64,000 bases of DNA from Polyporus tsugae (taxonomy: Eukaryota; Basidiomycota; Agaricomycetes; Polyporales; Polyporaceae), in the NCBI GenBank assembly GCA_024305745.1, contig JAHRBS010000007.1:620001-684000 (forward strand). The letters are read 5' to 3'. Below the pieces are notes generated by a model. That model made no database searches. It worked only from the letters and a program-made list of their open reading frames with translations, and had not been told where the DNA came from. The first letter of the stretch is position 1, and each line of letters opens with the position of its first letter. Of the stretch, positions 47,389 through 58,826 are shown in pieces. Made by a program: the position numbers and the translations under genes.

Positions 47389-47829
47389 ATGTAGTTCAAG
47401 GCCCTCTCCCTCTCCCTCTTCGCCGCCCTCATCGCGCCCACCGCTCGCGGCGCAAGTACCGCGACGACCGTCTCGGTCTCCTTCGACCAGGCATATGATA
47501 ACGCCGACGCGTCGCTCACGACCGTGTCCTGTTCGGACGGCTCGCACGGGCTGCTCACCAAGGGCTACACGACCTTCGGCTCGCTGCCGTCGTTCCCGAA
47601 CATCGGCGGCGCGAGCGTCGTCCCCGGGTGGAACAGCGACCAGTGCGGGACGTACTGGGCGCTGTCGTACAACGGGAAGAGCATCAACGTGCTCGCGGTG
47701 GACTCGGCGACGGACGGGTGGAATATCGGCTTGGGGGCGATGAACGCGCTCACGGACGGACAGGCGCAGCAGCTTGGGAGGGTCGACGCTATCGCGACCC
47801 TCGTCGACAGCGCTCAGTGCGGGCTGTGA
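47389..47829 (+). pseudogene. Cerato-platanin copy 3, stop at codon 2
   Basis: A single uninterrupted frame except for the second codon: ATG at 47389-47391 is followed by TAG (47392-47394), then FKALSLSLFAALIAPTARG (signal-peptide-like). The rest is a full cerato-platanin: VSFDQAYDN, CSDGSHGL, FPNIGG, LAVDSATDGWNIGLGAMN and QCGL. Copy 2 begins MQF, so codon 2 was probably CAG (C to T). The third family cysteine is also lost: DQCGTYW has TAC (47653-47655) where copies 1, 2 and 4 have Cys (G to A), leaving one half-cystine unpaired. The next in-frame ATG (47524) would remove the signal peptide. Intronless, unlike copies 1 and 2. It is probably a recent pseudogene, unless the stop is a sequencing error. 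Confidence 0.85.
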
Positions 47830-48321
47830 GCTTACTTATCATGAAGGTGGGCTTTGGTTGTTGTATGCGCATGTTACATCGTTAACGTTATTCTCAAGAA
47901 CTGGGACAGGCTACTGCATGCGGGTTGCGCATATATGACTGGATACGACCATCGTGGACTTCTGGCGCAATCATGACCTCTGTACGTTCACGGACTTGGA
48001 GTGTTTTCGGGCTTTGTTATGGCTTTGAATGCGTTTGCAGTCACTTCGTCGCAAACTGATTATCTCCTGGCATTTCCTTACTTCAAAGCGACCTTCGAGG
48101 CGCAACACCTGAGGTGAGATCGGTATCTGCGGCTGACACAAAAGTCTAGTGGCAATGTCTGCCACCTATTTCGGCTTCCGAGCGAGATGTCCCGTCGGTC
48201 CAAAACTTACCAAGCGTCAGCCTCAGGCAACCCGCATATATCTTCGTGCTTCCTTGACGGGTTGGTCCTTACCGCTGGACGACCAACCGCCATCCTCCTC
48301 ACATCCATATTCATCGCCACC
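47830..48321. other. Gap between cerato-platanin copies 3 and 4
   Basis: Holds the promoter of copy 4, with GCATATAT at about 48234-48241 (about 80 bp upstream of the start). No gene. Confidence 0.35.
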
Positions 48322-48804
48322 ATGCTCTTCGCAACTGCCTCCCACATCCTCCTCGCGTTCGCCGCGACTCTCCTCTCCGTCGCGTCCTCCCAAGCGCGCA
48401 CCCTCGAACGAATCAGCGCAGTGGCGACCTCAGCCCGCAACGTCTCCGTCTCGTACGACCCCATGTACGACGAAGGGTTGACCCCATCCTCCGCCGTCTC
48501 CTGCTCCGACTGGATGGCCGCCAAGGGCTACTCCACGTTCGACTCCCTCCCGTCCTTCCCGCACGTCGCCGGCGCGGACATCGTCGACGGCTCGAACAGC
48601 GCGTTGTGCGGGCAGTGCTGGCAGCTGACGTACGACACGCCGACCGAGACGAGCGTCCACGTCCTCGTCGTCGATAGCGCGAAGGATGGGTTTACGATCG
48701 CGCAGCGCGCGATGGACGGCCTCACGGACGGGCAGGCGGACACGCTCGGACGGGTGAATGCGGTGGGGACTGTGGTGGCCCGGTCGCATTGCGGGATGCA
48801 TTAG
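48322..48804 (+). CDS. Cerato-platanin family secreted protein (copy 4)
   Basis: An intronless frame of 160 residues. The signal peptide MLFATASHILLAFAATLLSV is followed by SQARTLERISA, the family start VSYDPMYDEG, CSDW (the usual SDG is changed to SDW), KGYSTFDSLPSFPHVAG, LCGQCWQL, LVVDSAKDGFTIAQRAMD and the end HCGMH. All four cysteines are present. With copy 3 it shares the missing intron, the KGY(S/T)TF(G/D)SLPSFP segment and ALTDGQA/GLTDGQA, so copies 3 and 4 are sisters in tandem, distinct from copies 1 and 2. Expected to be secreted to the cell wall or medium. Confidence 0.9.
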   Translation: MLFATASHILLAFAATLLSVASSQARTLERISAVATSARNVSVSYDPMYDEGLTPSSAVSCSDWMAAKGYSTFDSLPSFPHVAGADIVDGSNSALCGQCWQLTYDTPTETSVHVLVVDSAKDGFTIAQRAMDGLTDGQADTLGRVNAVGTVVARSHCGMH

Positions 48805-49493
48805 CATTAGGGTGAGTGCGGCGCTCGTTTGCTGGGGCTCTGCATGGCAATAGCTCAGAGCTGAATAAACGAACTCCATAGATGGGAGGCAGATGCTCGT
48901 TGAACGTTGAACGTTCAAACGTCCATCGCTGGCATTGTTGTGGTGGTCTTAATGGAGCATGATCTGGTTAGTCTTTTGATTTCGCACCGTTCCCCGTGGA
49001 CGATTGAGGAAGCCTGACGATGATTATAATTCTTAGTCAACCCTGAAACTATCTCAAACGGCATTTATGTACAATTACTTGAGTTGTGTGTAGCCTGTGC
49101 TGGTGGTGGTAACGTCATTCGATATCATGTGCCAAAACAGGATGTGCGAGTGCGCAGGACTAGACGCCCGCTGTTTTGTTGGCAACATCCACGTCCCCGC
49201 CTTCTGTTTGATTAGGTCAGTGTAAGTACACTGCATACGGTACCCCAGGCCTCGGCTTTATCCTGTTTCTGACATACACTCTCCCGGATCTGCGTCGTGT
49301 GCAAGTAGGTGTGAACGTCACGAGGTAGGAAGGCATGACGCACTCGATGGGTGAATTGGTGCGAGAATTACCAATCTTCGCGACACCCGCAAATACAAAA
49401 GGACGTGGATTTCTCAGCCGATCTTTTCGAATCCGATACTAAGTTGTCGCACCTCTGGCTACGAGTCCGGATCTGAGTCTAGGATCAGAAATC
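48805..49493. other. Intergenic gap
   Basis: No gene or RNA recognised. Confidence 0.35.
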
Positions 49494-50511
49494 ATGACCA
49501 CCCCGTCGTCGACGAGGCTCCTCGACCACATCGTCCACCTTACGCCCTCAGGAACACTCGAAGAAAGCGTGAGCGCGTTCCAAAAGTTGGGGTTCACGTT
49601 GGTCTCCCTTTTGGTGTCTTTCAACCCACGTTCCGAAGGAGCTGACGGAGTTATCGTGACAGAGTATCTCCCGGCGGAACCCACGCAGGCGGGAAGACGG
49701 CGAACGCGCTCGTCGTCTTCGAGGACGGCACCTACCTCGAGCTCCTCCACTTCACCGCCCCTCCCCCAGAGGGCGACCCGAACCCGTGGGCGCACAAGCA
49801 GCCGGGGTGGATCGACTTCGCGTTCCTCGGGAACGGCGGGACGCCTTCGATCGCGGAGACCATCAACGCACGCGCGGACGCGGACGGGAGCGGGGTGCAC
49901 TACGCTCCCGAGGTGCGGGGCGGGCGCACGCGCGAGGACGGCAAGGTGCTCGAATGGCTCATCAGCGCGCCGCCAGGTGGCGAGCGCGGGAAGCTGCCGT
50001 TCTTCTGCGGGGACTTGACTGCGAGGGATTGGAGGGTAAGTTGTTGTCTCTTAACCCTTCCGATCCCTGACCTGGATGTCAATGGCCTGTCTTCCCCCCT
50101 GATATCGATATCGACTAATCGTCTTCGCATCCCTAGGTGCCCCTCGAGCCCCGCTCGAACATCCACCATGGCAATACCGCGCGGGGAGTCGCGCACGTCA
50201 AGCTCCTCGTTCCGCGCGAGGATCTCGCGGCGACGACGAAGGAGCTCACCTCCGTCCTCGGAACGTCCCCTTTCTCTTCGACTCCAGAGGGGGTCGCGTG
50301 GCACCTGGACCTGCAACCGTCGCGCGTCGGTCCCCCTTCTGTGATTCCGGTGCTCAGGCTGCGCGCGGCGGATGTCGAGGAAGAGAGAGAGTACGTGCGG
50401 ACGCGTGGGCCGGGGATATACGAGGTAGCGTTTATCGTGGCCGATCCGAGTCAAGAGCGGGGGACGAGGACGCCGTACGGGCGGGTTGTGTGGGTCGGGG
50501 CGGATAAGTAG
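49494..50511 (+). CDS. Glyoxalase-like domain protein
   Basis: Exons 49494-49597, 49663-50035 and 50137-50511 join in phase (283 residues). The frame opens LLDHIVHLTPSGTLEES, then splices to PGGTHAGGKTANALVVFEDG, LELLHF, WIDFAFLG and later RGVAHVKLLVPREDL. This fits the fungal glyoxalase-like (VOC, Glyoxalase_3) family: a conserved LDH-I-V start, a GGTHxGG(K/R)TxN loop, E-LL-F, and a second half with a betaalphabetabetabeta-like VAHVKLLV. The metal ligands would be the His of LDH and the Glu of LEL. The real substrate is unknown, and the glyoxalase reaction should not be assumed. The first donor (AC|GTTGGT) was chosen because it alone restores the motif. It is single-copy in the window. Confidence 0.85.
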
Positions 50512-53500
50512 TGCGGTTAATCTGGGTGTACAATAGAGTCTGGGTGACTGCGTCAGTGCGCATACTGCCCTTGGTCCCTGGTAAGCATCTCGGCATCTCA
50601 TACGACACTCAATTGGAACACAGGAACGTCAGAAAGCAGTCGCCAGCGGCTCGGAAAGGTCGGTGGTGACTGGACCCTGGATTATAATTGAAACAGCTAG
50701 CTTCGGCGCATATATCCAGCACATTGGACGCCCACGCATATGCATACCAAGTAGTACAACAACTTCACCGAAAGTTGGTTTGACCGTAGTAGTCTCCGGC
50801 CGTAGCTGACCATGTCCCGATATATATAGATGACAGTCGATCTGTATCTGTATGAGCTTTACCGCGTCAGACGAAGGAAAACCGTAGACTCACGTCTGAC
50901 GGTACCGACCGTGGCTTTATATCATGGCGAGTCGCGACCAGAGCATGCAGGTTTGCAATGTGCACGTGCATCGCACCGCTCTGTCTCCATGAATGGTAAT
51001 TCGAAGCGTGCCGCCCCAAACGATCGACTCGGATGGTCCAGATTCGAGGAACTGAACTTGGAGAGGCTCGAACGTCGTCATCGTTGGACGGAGGTGATGG
51101 CTGGGATTGGGCCCGGTTGGGGTCGAGGCGGGGGACACGGTCCAGGTCTGTCTGCAGTGCAAAATCGATATCGAACCATGCGGGATGCACCGTCATCGTT
51201 CTCGTTCGTCTGCGGGAACTCCGGGAGGCATGCTGCATCAGTCGACGTTGATGAGAGGGGCCAGCTGGCGATTTATTGCAGGAACATCAGAACGGCAGTA
51301 CTAGTGGCAGTTTGCTCAGCCATGACGTCACTGCGACGAAGGGGGCAGCGTGGTCGCGTCCGGCGGATGGCAACTGACAGAAGATTTCAGACGGCGACTC
51401 TGGGACTCGGAGATCGATGACAAGACTTACTACGGATGACCGTGCGGTCAATATTTGGGAGATTTGATGATGACAGTTCGGATTCTGCTTAACTGGTGGC
51501 ATATGCGCATGATACCATTACATCACCTTCCATGAGGGAATCCGGACTCTTGGTATATGACATACCGATATCAATTGAGCCCGGACTTTTGGGTATGATG
51601 TGACATGTGGATATTGAGCGACAGATCCTAGGCAGCATTATTCGCCGTGCGAGATGGAGGCCTGACCTGCAGGCAGATGCTGCGAACCAACCAGGAGCCA
51701 AAGACGATACTGAAACGTAAGGCTGGGCCTAAGCTACCCTTTCGGACGTCCGAGAAACTCGAACCTGCGGGCACAGTGCGGGGTAATGTGGGGTACGCGT
51801 TTACATGGATCAAGACATGAAGATGAGCGATGATTACGAGTACGACTTACATACCTTACTCAGTTACTGGACGTCGGACAGGCACGTCTGTCAGCGGGAG
51901 GCGTCAAATGACCTCACCTGGAGACTGGTGTTGTCGCAGACGTTCAGGATCGTCACAGGATCGTTGACTGAGAGTTCGACTTCCACAGGTCAGCGCAGGG
52001 ACGTCGGTGTGTCCAGGTTTGCAGCCGCTATCGATATCCAGCTTGTATCCAGCCAGGCCAACCACCGTTCGATCTGATGTTGCGGGAGTATGTAGAGGTT
52101 AAGGATATAGGATATTCGATAGAGGGGTACAACTTGAAGGCGGTGGGGCCACAAACCGGAGGTCCACACGGTGCTGGAGAGAGGGGCCGACTGAGAGCTG
52201 CAGTCGAACATGCTGCAACAAAATGTTTGGGGAGAACGATTTGGAATTCCACGTTGCGCCGCTCCGAGCGACGCCGTGACAAAGCTCGACATTGTCCGAT
52301 CCACGTTTACGGTCGCCCGCAGGAATATTATGCAAACATTTTCTGTCATCGCTGCACACTCCCGCTTGTTTTACCATCGACAACGTCAGTGTCATATAAA
52401 ATGGTTATTGCTATAACTTATCGGCACATTCGAGTTCACAAGATAACGAACCTGGGGCGACCGATCAGTATGACAACGGTGGCGCGGACAGCGGGCTACG
52501 AATAGACAAGGCGGACCTGGGGCGGACTCACTTTAAATTTCGCTGTTTCATTGCAGCGAGGCGGGGGCCAGCGATTTGGGCAGACGAGACGCTCATCAGG
52601 GCTCCACCATGTTCTGTTGGAAGGTCACCCACCTTGAGACCAAGCCCAATGTTGAAAATTGGCTGACAGGTGGAGTGAGACATCTTGTTGAGAGCTGGCT
52701 GGCCATGGGTGGAACCAATCCTCGTAACGCGCTGAGCTTGTCTGCGTGCGGATTGGCGCGAACGACGACGCTAACGCCGCCAACGTGCGCCAATGGTCTC
52801 CGATTCTCCGCTGGTGGTGTGTATAACGATTGTGTTTCAAGAATGGGTTCCCGGTCCTGGTCGCCGTGAGCGATGCGAGATAAGGAGTCGGGTTCGGCTG
52901 AGTCAAGGTTCTGACGAGGCGGGACTGCGAGATAAGCCGGCGTCGAGACCGACACCCCGACGTACGCCGGACGTTGCGAAAATTGCCTACGACATCGATC
53001 ATGGAGTGGAGTACTTACCCCGACGGTGGGGCCTGGATGAGCGCGGAAAGAGGCAAGGTGGGCCAAGCGGGTGCGCCACTAAGTAGTATCGTTATGAGTA
53101 TTGAAGATTCTAAAGTCTGACGAAGGAATTTGATGGCAAGCATACAATTCGCATCGCACCGCCCCTTTAAATGCGTTTATCTCGTCAGTCGGTACTTAAT
53201 TGGTCGGCAGAACAAGCCCGGGTGTTCGGCGCCACCCACGTGCGATAGGAAACGGTTCACTTATTTGCCCCTGTCTCTTCCCCGACACAACCCACCGTCC
53301 GCCTCCACCCCCCGTCGGTCGTCGTGTGTCCAGAGGTCACTGTCCACGACAGCGAGCCCGCCGTCTACCGTGGTGAGTGTCCCCCCTGCCTTCAGCCGTG
53401 CCTGCCTCGCTCAAACCGTCACCGATCAGGACCTACCCGTCTCCGTCTCACCCGCTAGCTCTGAGTTGTCCCCGTTCACGGAAACTCGTCTGACGGCTAC

Positions 53501-53835
53501 CGGTGAGCACTTGTTCCTCTTTTCTTCTGTAACCCGCTGTCAGAGGACGCTCAACGCCAATGATCACCTCATTCAGCCCAACGTCGTTCCCCCCTCCCCC
53601 AGCGCTGCCCGGTGCCCTTCGCGTCCCGCGACACCATTTCCCCTATAATTATCAAAATTTCCATCTCCCGCACCTTCTATTCGCCGGAGTAGCGCATCCC
53701 CCTCCATAGTGAACGACGTCACCCGAGGTGAGTGGTCTTGAACGTTGAGGCGCGGCGGTCCCGCGTCAGCCGCGCGTCAGTCAGCCGTCCCAATTTCGCG
53801 CTGAGGCTCATTCGCACGTCCAGACAAAATTCCCC
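50512..53835. other. Long gene-free stretch (3.3 kb)
   Basis: Frames near 50830-51420, 52077-52505 and on the minus strand are unspliced, motif-free and overlap each other. The last part, from about 53200, is C-rich with several GT-AG pairs and is most likely the promoter and 5' leader (with possible leader introns) of the PP1 subunit gene. No repeat family was recognised. Confidence 0.4.
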
Positions 53836-56308
53836 ATGAACACGATCGTGGACCTTCACACGTATGCCGTCCCGATGGACCATTCCTCCTCGCGGCACTC
53901 GAACAGCGCAGGTGCGCCCCTGCCCCACATACCCCGTAGGACGACTTTATCCCGCCCCACGACGCCATTCTCGTCGTATTCCGCGCTGACGTCGCCTCGC
54001 GCCACCATCTCCCGAGTGCTGTCCGCAGACCCCGCTGTTCCTCGGGTCCCACCACCGTCCGTCACCGTCCGGGTCATGCCGTCCACCATTCCTCAAGAGC
54101 CTGCCCCCGACGAAGCGTCGAGCTCAGAATCTAGTGGCACCGAGTCGTACGTCCAGATGAACCCTCGTGCGAAGCGCGTCCGCAGGCCGAAACTGCAGCC
54201 GTTCCGTTCCGCTGCAGATTCCACCCCCGTCCCTCCCGTCCCTCAGGCCAAAACCACCACGCGGAGCGTCGGGTTTCCCGCAAAGGACTCAAATGGGGAC
54301 GATACACCTCGTGCGTCCACCTCGCTCGCCACACCGAAGCCGATGCTTTCCGTCATCCTCAGCGATACTAAGACGCCGTCGATGTCGAAGGCCATTTCCA
54401 CTCGTCCGCTTGTGGTCCGCACAGACGCTACTCGTTCCGCCTCTACGCCGCATATGGACGCCGCGAAGGCGGCGCGGAAGAAGTCTGGCGAGCCTCTCAA
54501 GTCCTCGCTCAAGTCGCGACGACCCGCCGCTCGGGGGGCTCTGTCGGTGGTGACCGGAGTTTCGTCGACGACCAAAAGCGAGCCGAGCACGCCGATGAAG
54601 TCGGTGCACTTCGACGCCCATCTGGAGCACGTCAAGCTCTTCCTGGCCGAACAGAAGCCTCTGGCGATTTCTCGCGAAGGCTCTCCGACGGATGACACGA
54701 GCGGTACGGAAAGCGACTTCCCGAGCTCGATCTTTGGTCCGACGAGGGTCCCAGAGGAAGAGAAGATGCTTACGATGACGGTGACGAACATGCCTGCTGT
54801 ACTACGCGCAGACGCGGACGTTGCGCTCGAGGAGTTCACGCTCTCGGAAGACGGCGTCGCCCTCAACGGCCGGGTGCGCGTGCGGAACATCGCCTTCGAG
54901 AAGTGGGTCGCGGTGCGCTTCACAGTCGACTACTGGCAGACAACGAGCGAGGTCACCGCCAAGTACCTCGACTCGGTGCCTGGCGGCGTCTTCGACAGGT
55001 TTACGTTCACGATCCGCCTGGGGGACATGCTCGCGCGGATCGAGGAGAAGACGATGTTCTTCGCGCTCCGGTTCAACGTCGTGGGGCGTGAGATCTGGGA
55101 CAACAACGGCAACCTCAACTACAAGGTCGTCTTCGCCAAGGTTGGTCGCCCTGCTCCGGCGTCCCCCTCGACGCCTGACATGGCCAGCCTCAAGAGCAAG
55201 CTTGAACACGTCGCCAAGGGACAGGAGGTCGTCAGCGGCTCCATCCCAACGCGCAAGGCGAACACGTTCACACTGCAGGCGTCGACGTCGCTCCGGGCGC
55301 GCTACGACTTCGCCGCGTCCCTCAGGGCGCCGTGGAAGCGGTCCCCGCCGACATCCGCCACCCCGACGAAGTCGAGCCACAGCCGCCCCGTGAGCTATCC
55401 CAACTTCCAGAAGGTGGGCAAGCAAGCGATGTACGAGAGCGTCCGGCAGGCGATCACGCGCTCCCCGCGCATCCTGGATCCCGATAGCCCAGGCCCGACG
55501 GAGCGGCCGTCTCCGTTCTACGTCAACGGCGCCAATGCCGGCGCGGCTAGCCCGAAGATGGCGGAAGCAGACGTAGGTCAGGGTATGGAGGAGAGCCCGG
55601 TGACAATGATGAGCAGGCGGCGGGGCCGGAACCACCAGCGGGGGTACTTCGACTTGGACTGCGCCAGCTCGCCGCTGTCGAGCCCGTCTGTGAAGCGAAC
55701 GCCAACTGGGTCACCTGTCGGCGCGAGACTGAGCAAGACGCTGGAGCTGATTGCGCATGAGGGAGAGGAGCGGGAGAGGGAGGTCCCGGTGTGGCTCGCG
55801 CTGGAGAGGGGCGGGAGTGAGGAGAGCACGCCGAGCGAGACGAGCAACTCGGAGTCGAGCCAGCAGTCATCGCCGTCGGCGAGCCCGAGGGAGGACAAGG
55901 AGAGCGTGTTTGGGTTTGCGGGGGCGAGGAACCCGGAGGGCGAGAGCTATAGCTCGTTCCTGAATAAGTGCGTGTCACGTTCATGCTGGCTTACCATTCG
56001 TTTTGATCATTCATTGACATTGTGTCTCGTGCAGGTACTGCTACTATACCGGGAACGAGGGCGCGTTCTTGGACTCGCAGCTGGATGTGATCTCCCGGTC
56101 GCAGTCTCTGTCGAACGTGGAGGAGTTCCTGTCGACGTCGCCCTGTCCGAGCTATATACTTTCGCCTGGGGACACGCCGACACGGTCACCGAGCTACGAC
56201 GACGTGGTCTCGGTGAGCAGCGGTTCGACGACACCGACAATACGCACCGCGGGTCTCGCCGCCTTGGTGGACTCGTCTTCGATGGTGTCTGCTGCGCGTG
56301 AACTCTAG
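53836..56308 (+). CDS. Protein phosphatase 1 glycogen-targeting subunit (CBM21)
   Basis: Exons 53836-55967 and 56035-56308 join in phase (801 residues). The disordered Ser/Thr/Pro N-terminus contains the PP1-docking motif KSVHF (residues 255-259, an RVxF type) followed by DAHLEHVKLFL. A CBM21 starch/glycogen-binding domain spans about 330-434 (VALEEFTLSEDGVALNGRVR, WVAVRFTVDYWQTT, FALRFNVVGREIWDNNGNLN, YKVVF). The C-terminus ends with YCYYTGNEGAF and Ser-rich sequence. This layout matches GAC1/PIG-type subunits, which bring PP1 to glycogen to activate glycogen synthase. Polysaccharide binding and PP1 binding are inferred from the motifs. The very long low-complexity tails are typical of fungal members. 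Confidence 0.92.
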
Positions 56309-57387
56309 CCTCTCGTGTCTCCGTCTCTTGTGTCTCGTCTCCCGCCTCCCATTTCGCTCGTCGTTGCTCGTCTCATCCTCCGTTGCATTGCCCTCGCCCT
56401 CGCATCCCCCCTAGACTCTAGAGCACACCTCGCCTGCTCGCCGATCTCTGTAGCATACTCTCGGCCAGGCGGGGCTCAAGAAAATTAGAGATATCCTCCC
56501 TGCGGACACTCCCCTTGCCACGCATAATCCCCCTTACGTTCCATCGTCCTAGAGTTCATCCTCGTCTCCTTCACGTCTCGCTTCTCCGCCAACATCACAC
56601 ACGCAAATCTAACTTATGCGCTGTTTCCCCGTTGATCCTTGCCCATTTGCTCCATACACGATTCCCCACCGTTTTTTTATCCATCATCTATCTGTCCCAT
56701 ATCTTATCATCCCCCAACTACCCTCCCCCCTCCCCCTTACCCCAATTCGTTTGTACCTCATGAGCACGTCTTCAACCTCGGATTTTGTCACTTTCACCGT
56801 CGAGCGTCAGGCCTCGATGTGTTAACCCCCCTGTACTCTAGTTCTCGTTCGTGCATCTCGGCCCTCGTTTTCAATCGTATCGCTTCGCTCCCACCTCTCT
56901 TGTGCTTCTAGATCTACGTTCCCCCATCTCTTCTTCTTCACGACGACTGCTCGATTACCCATAGGACTTGTTTTTTTTGGACGACGACCTACAATTATCG
57001 CTTCCCGCTTTACCACTTTTTACAAGAGCTGCCACCCCATGCCCCGCTGCACGTAGATGGCAGTGGGGGCTTACGAATGATACAGTGACGACTCATGAGA
57101 TGATCGATTGGTATTGGTTCGGATTTTCAGCCTGCAGAGGGACTCGGACTGGGCACTACAAATGTTCTCGAGCTCGCGTTTCAGAACTCCCATACCGACT
57201 CTCTGCCTCCCAGTGTGCTTGGAAGCACACTTATACTGTACCATCCTCGTTATCCGTCCGTGTTCATATCTTTACGAGGAGGATCCCCGATGACAATTTC
57301 AATTGTGTACGTTCTTGCGATCGGCGCGAGAGGCTGCGAGACGGCGCGGCGAGGGAACGTTAGCGATGGAGGACCGCGATGGTCCCT
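56309..57387. other. Pyrimidine-rich 3' flank, no supported gene
   Basis: Mostly C/T-rich on the plus strand with no spliceable frame. It probably includes the 3' UTR of the PP1 subunit and ends at the LINE insertion point. Confidence 0.4.
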
Positions 57388-58209
57388 GCCAGTGAACCCT
57401 CAGTCGCCCTCGACAATAGGTCATCCATCGAGGCATCCCAGCAGCTACGTCCACGCCCCTCGCACTATCTCACTGACTACCTCCACTCCAGAGCTCAGCT
57501 GCTTCACAACCAGGGTGGCAACACACAGGATTCCGACCCGGGGCTCACTCTGCGGTGGGTGCCGGGCCACACTGGCATCAAGGGCAATGAGATCGCCGAC
57601 CGCGAGGCGAAGCGGGCTGCGAAGCGGGCGGAGAACTCAAGTGCGGCTAGGTCGCTACCGCGCCTGCTTCGTGCCCCACTCCCGGTCAGCGCAACCAAAG
57701 CTAAGCTAACCCACCTACAGACACTTTCCGGGCGGGCAGCAAAGGACTGGCGTACATCGTCAAGGGGGCGACAGTTCCTCAGTGTCGACCCCTCTCTCCC
57801 GTCTCCTAAGTATATGGCAGCAACTCGGTCACTCTCCAGACGGCAGGCCGCCGTTATCTTCCAGCTACGCACCAGTCATGCCCCACTCAACAGCCACCTG
57901 CATCGCATATCACGCACTCCCTCGCGAACCTGCCCGGAGTGCGGCAACGCCCCAGAGACGGTCCTCCACTTTGTCCTAGTCTGCCCAGCCTTTGCCCACG
58001 CGCGCGCAATGTATCTCTCTGGCATGGGGTGGCGCAGTCGGGATCTCTCAGCACTCTTGGGCTCACCCAAGGCATTCCGTCCCCTCCTCCAGTATATCGG
58101 TGCAATGCGCCGGCTGGCGCAGACTTTCGGCGATGTGTCCCCTCAGGCTGCAGCGCGCCGTCGCAACCAGGACAACCCTCGCCAGCGGGCCACCCACCCA
58201 TCACAATAA
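57388..58209 (+). CDS. LINE RNase H plus C-terminal zinc-knuckle region (fragment)
   Basis: The frame reads from VALDNRSSIEA (the RNase H 'DN' region) through LRWVPGHTGIKGNEIADREA, the RNase H C-terminal HTGIKGNE-AD block, to the LINE zf-RVT-type motif CPECGNAPETVLHFVLVC (C-x2-C-x8-H-x4-C). A basic Gln/Asn/Arg-rich tail ends at TAA (58207-58209). The reverse transcriptase and endonuclease are missing, so it cannot move on its own. No stop interrupts the 270-odd codons, so the insertion is relatively young. The upstream part of the open frame (before 57388) is host sequence. Confidence 0.8.
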   Translation, partial: ASEPSVALDNRSSIEASQQLRPRPSHYLTDYLHSRAQLLHNQGGNTQDSDPGLTLRWVPGHTGIKGNEIADREAKRAAKRAENSSAARSLPRLLRAPLPVSATKAKLTHLQTLSGRAAKDWRTSSRGRQFLSVDPSLPSPKYMAATRSLSRRQAAVIFQLRTSHAPLNSHLHRISRTPSRTCPECGNAPETVLHFVLVCPAFAHARAMYLSGMGWRSRDLSALLGSPKAFRPLLQYIGAMRRLAQTFGDVSPQAAARRRNQDNPRQRATHPSQ

Positions 58210-58826
58210 TTTTCCGCCGCTGCTTGCATGTGCCCCCTGCTGACTTCTTTCTATCTACAGACGCGCCCGTCTGATCGTGCCGGCCCTAGAGGCAGTGGCT
58301 CCCCCCTTCTCATCTACATCTCTCTGTAGTGTAGCGACTTGCGGCATTGCTTGTACCCGAGATTCAGTCTATCCCACGGACTTGTGCGTTGCGGGCATCT
58401 GCCTGCTCTAGGGACGGGGGAATTCTGACGAATGGCGGGGCAACCGCTGTACGTACTCCTGACCGCGGCAAGAGGCTGGACCCAGGGACTCAAATGTACC
58501 CAATGGGCGGCAGGTTTATAGCTCGCTCCCTTGCCTTTGTTGGCCGGGAGGGGACAGACGGCCGCAACGCACACTTCCTGAGCCCTGCCCTTCAATACCT
58601 ACCTTCCATCACGTACCCACACCCACCTCTCCCTGCGTTACAGTGTGCCCCCGGCACCGTCGTTAACGCTACTCCCCCCTTGTCATCCCCCTTGAATGCA
58701 CGGGCCTCCAGGCCCCTTGTATAGCTGACCTCCATCTTTTCACAGTAGCTACCACATGTATTTAATGCCTACCATGAGGCACGGCCTCGCAGGGCAATAA
58801 ACGGGATTGAGAAAGAAAGAAAGAAT
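57388..58826 (+). mobile_element. 5'-truncated LINE (non-LTR retrotransposon)
   Basis: It begins inside the RNase H region of the second frame and runs to a (GAAA)3-like tail GAAAGAAAGAAAGAA (58811-58825) preceded by AATAAA (58796-58801). A candidate target-site duplication is GCGATGGTCCCT (57376-57387) before and GCGATGGTTCCT (58827-58838) after, 11 of 12 identical. 5' truncation and a simple-repeat tail are the usual mark of target-primed reverse transcription. Confidence 0.8.

Noticed and set aside
54802..55635. 277-codon minus-strand frame
   Set aside because: It is antisense to the CBM21 domain, and its Arg/His-rich composition is typical of an antisense shadow.
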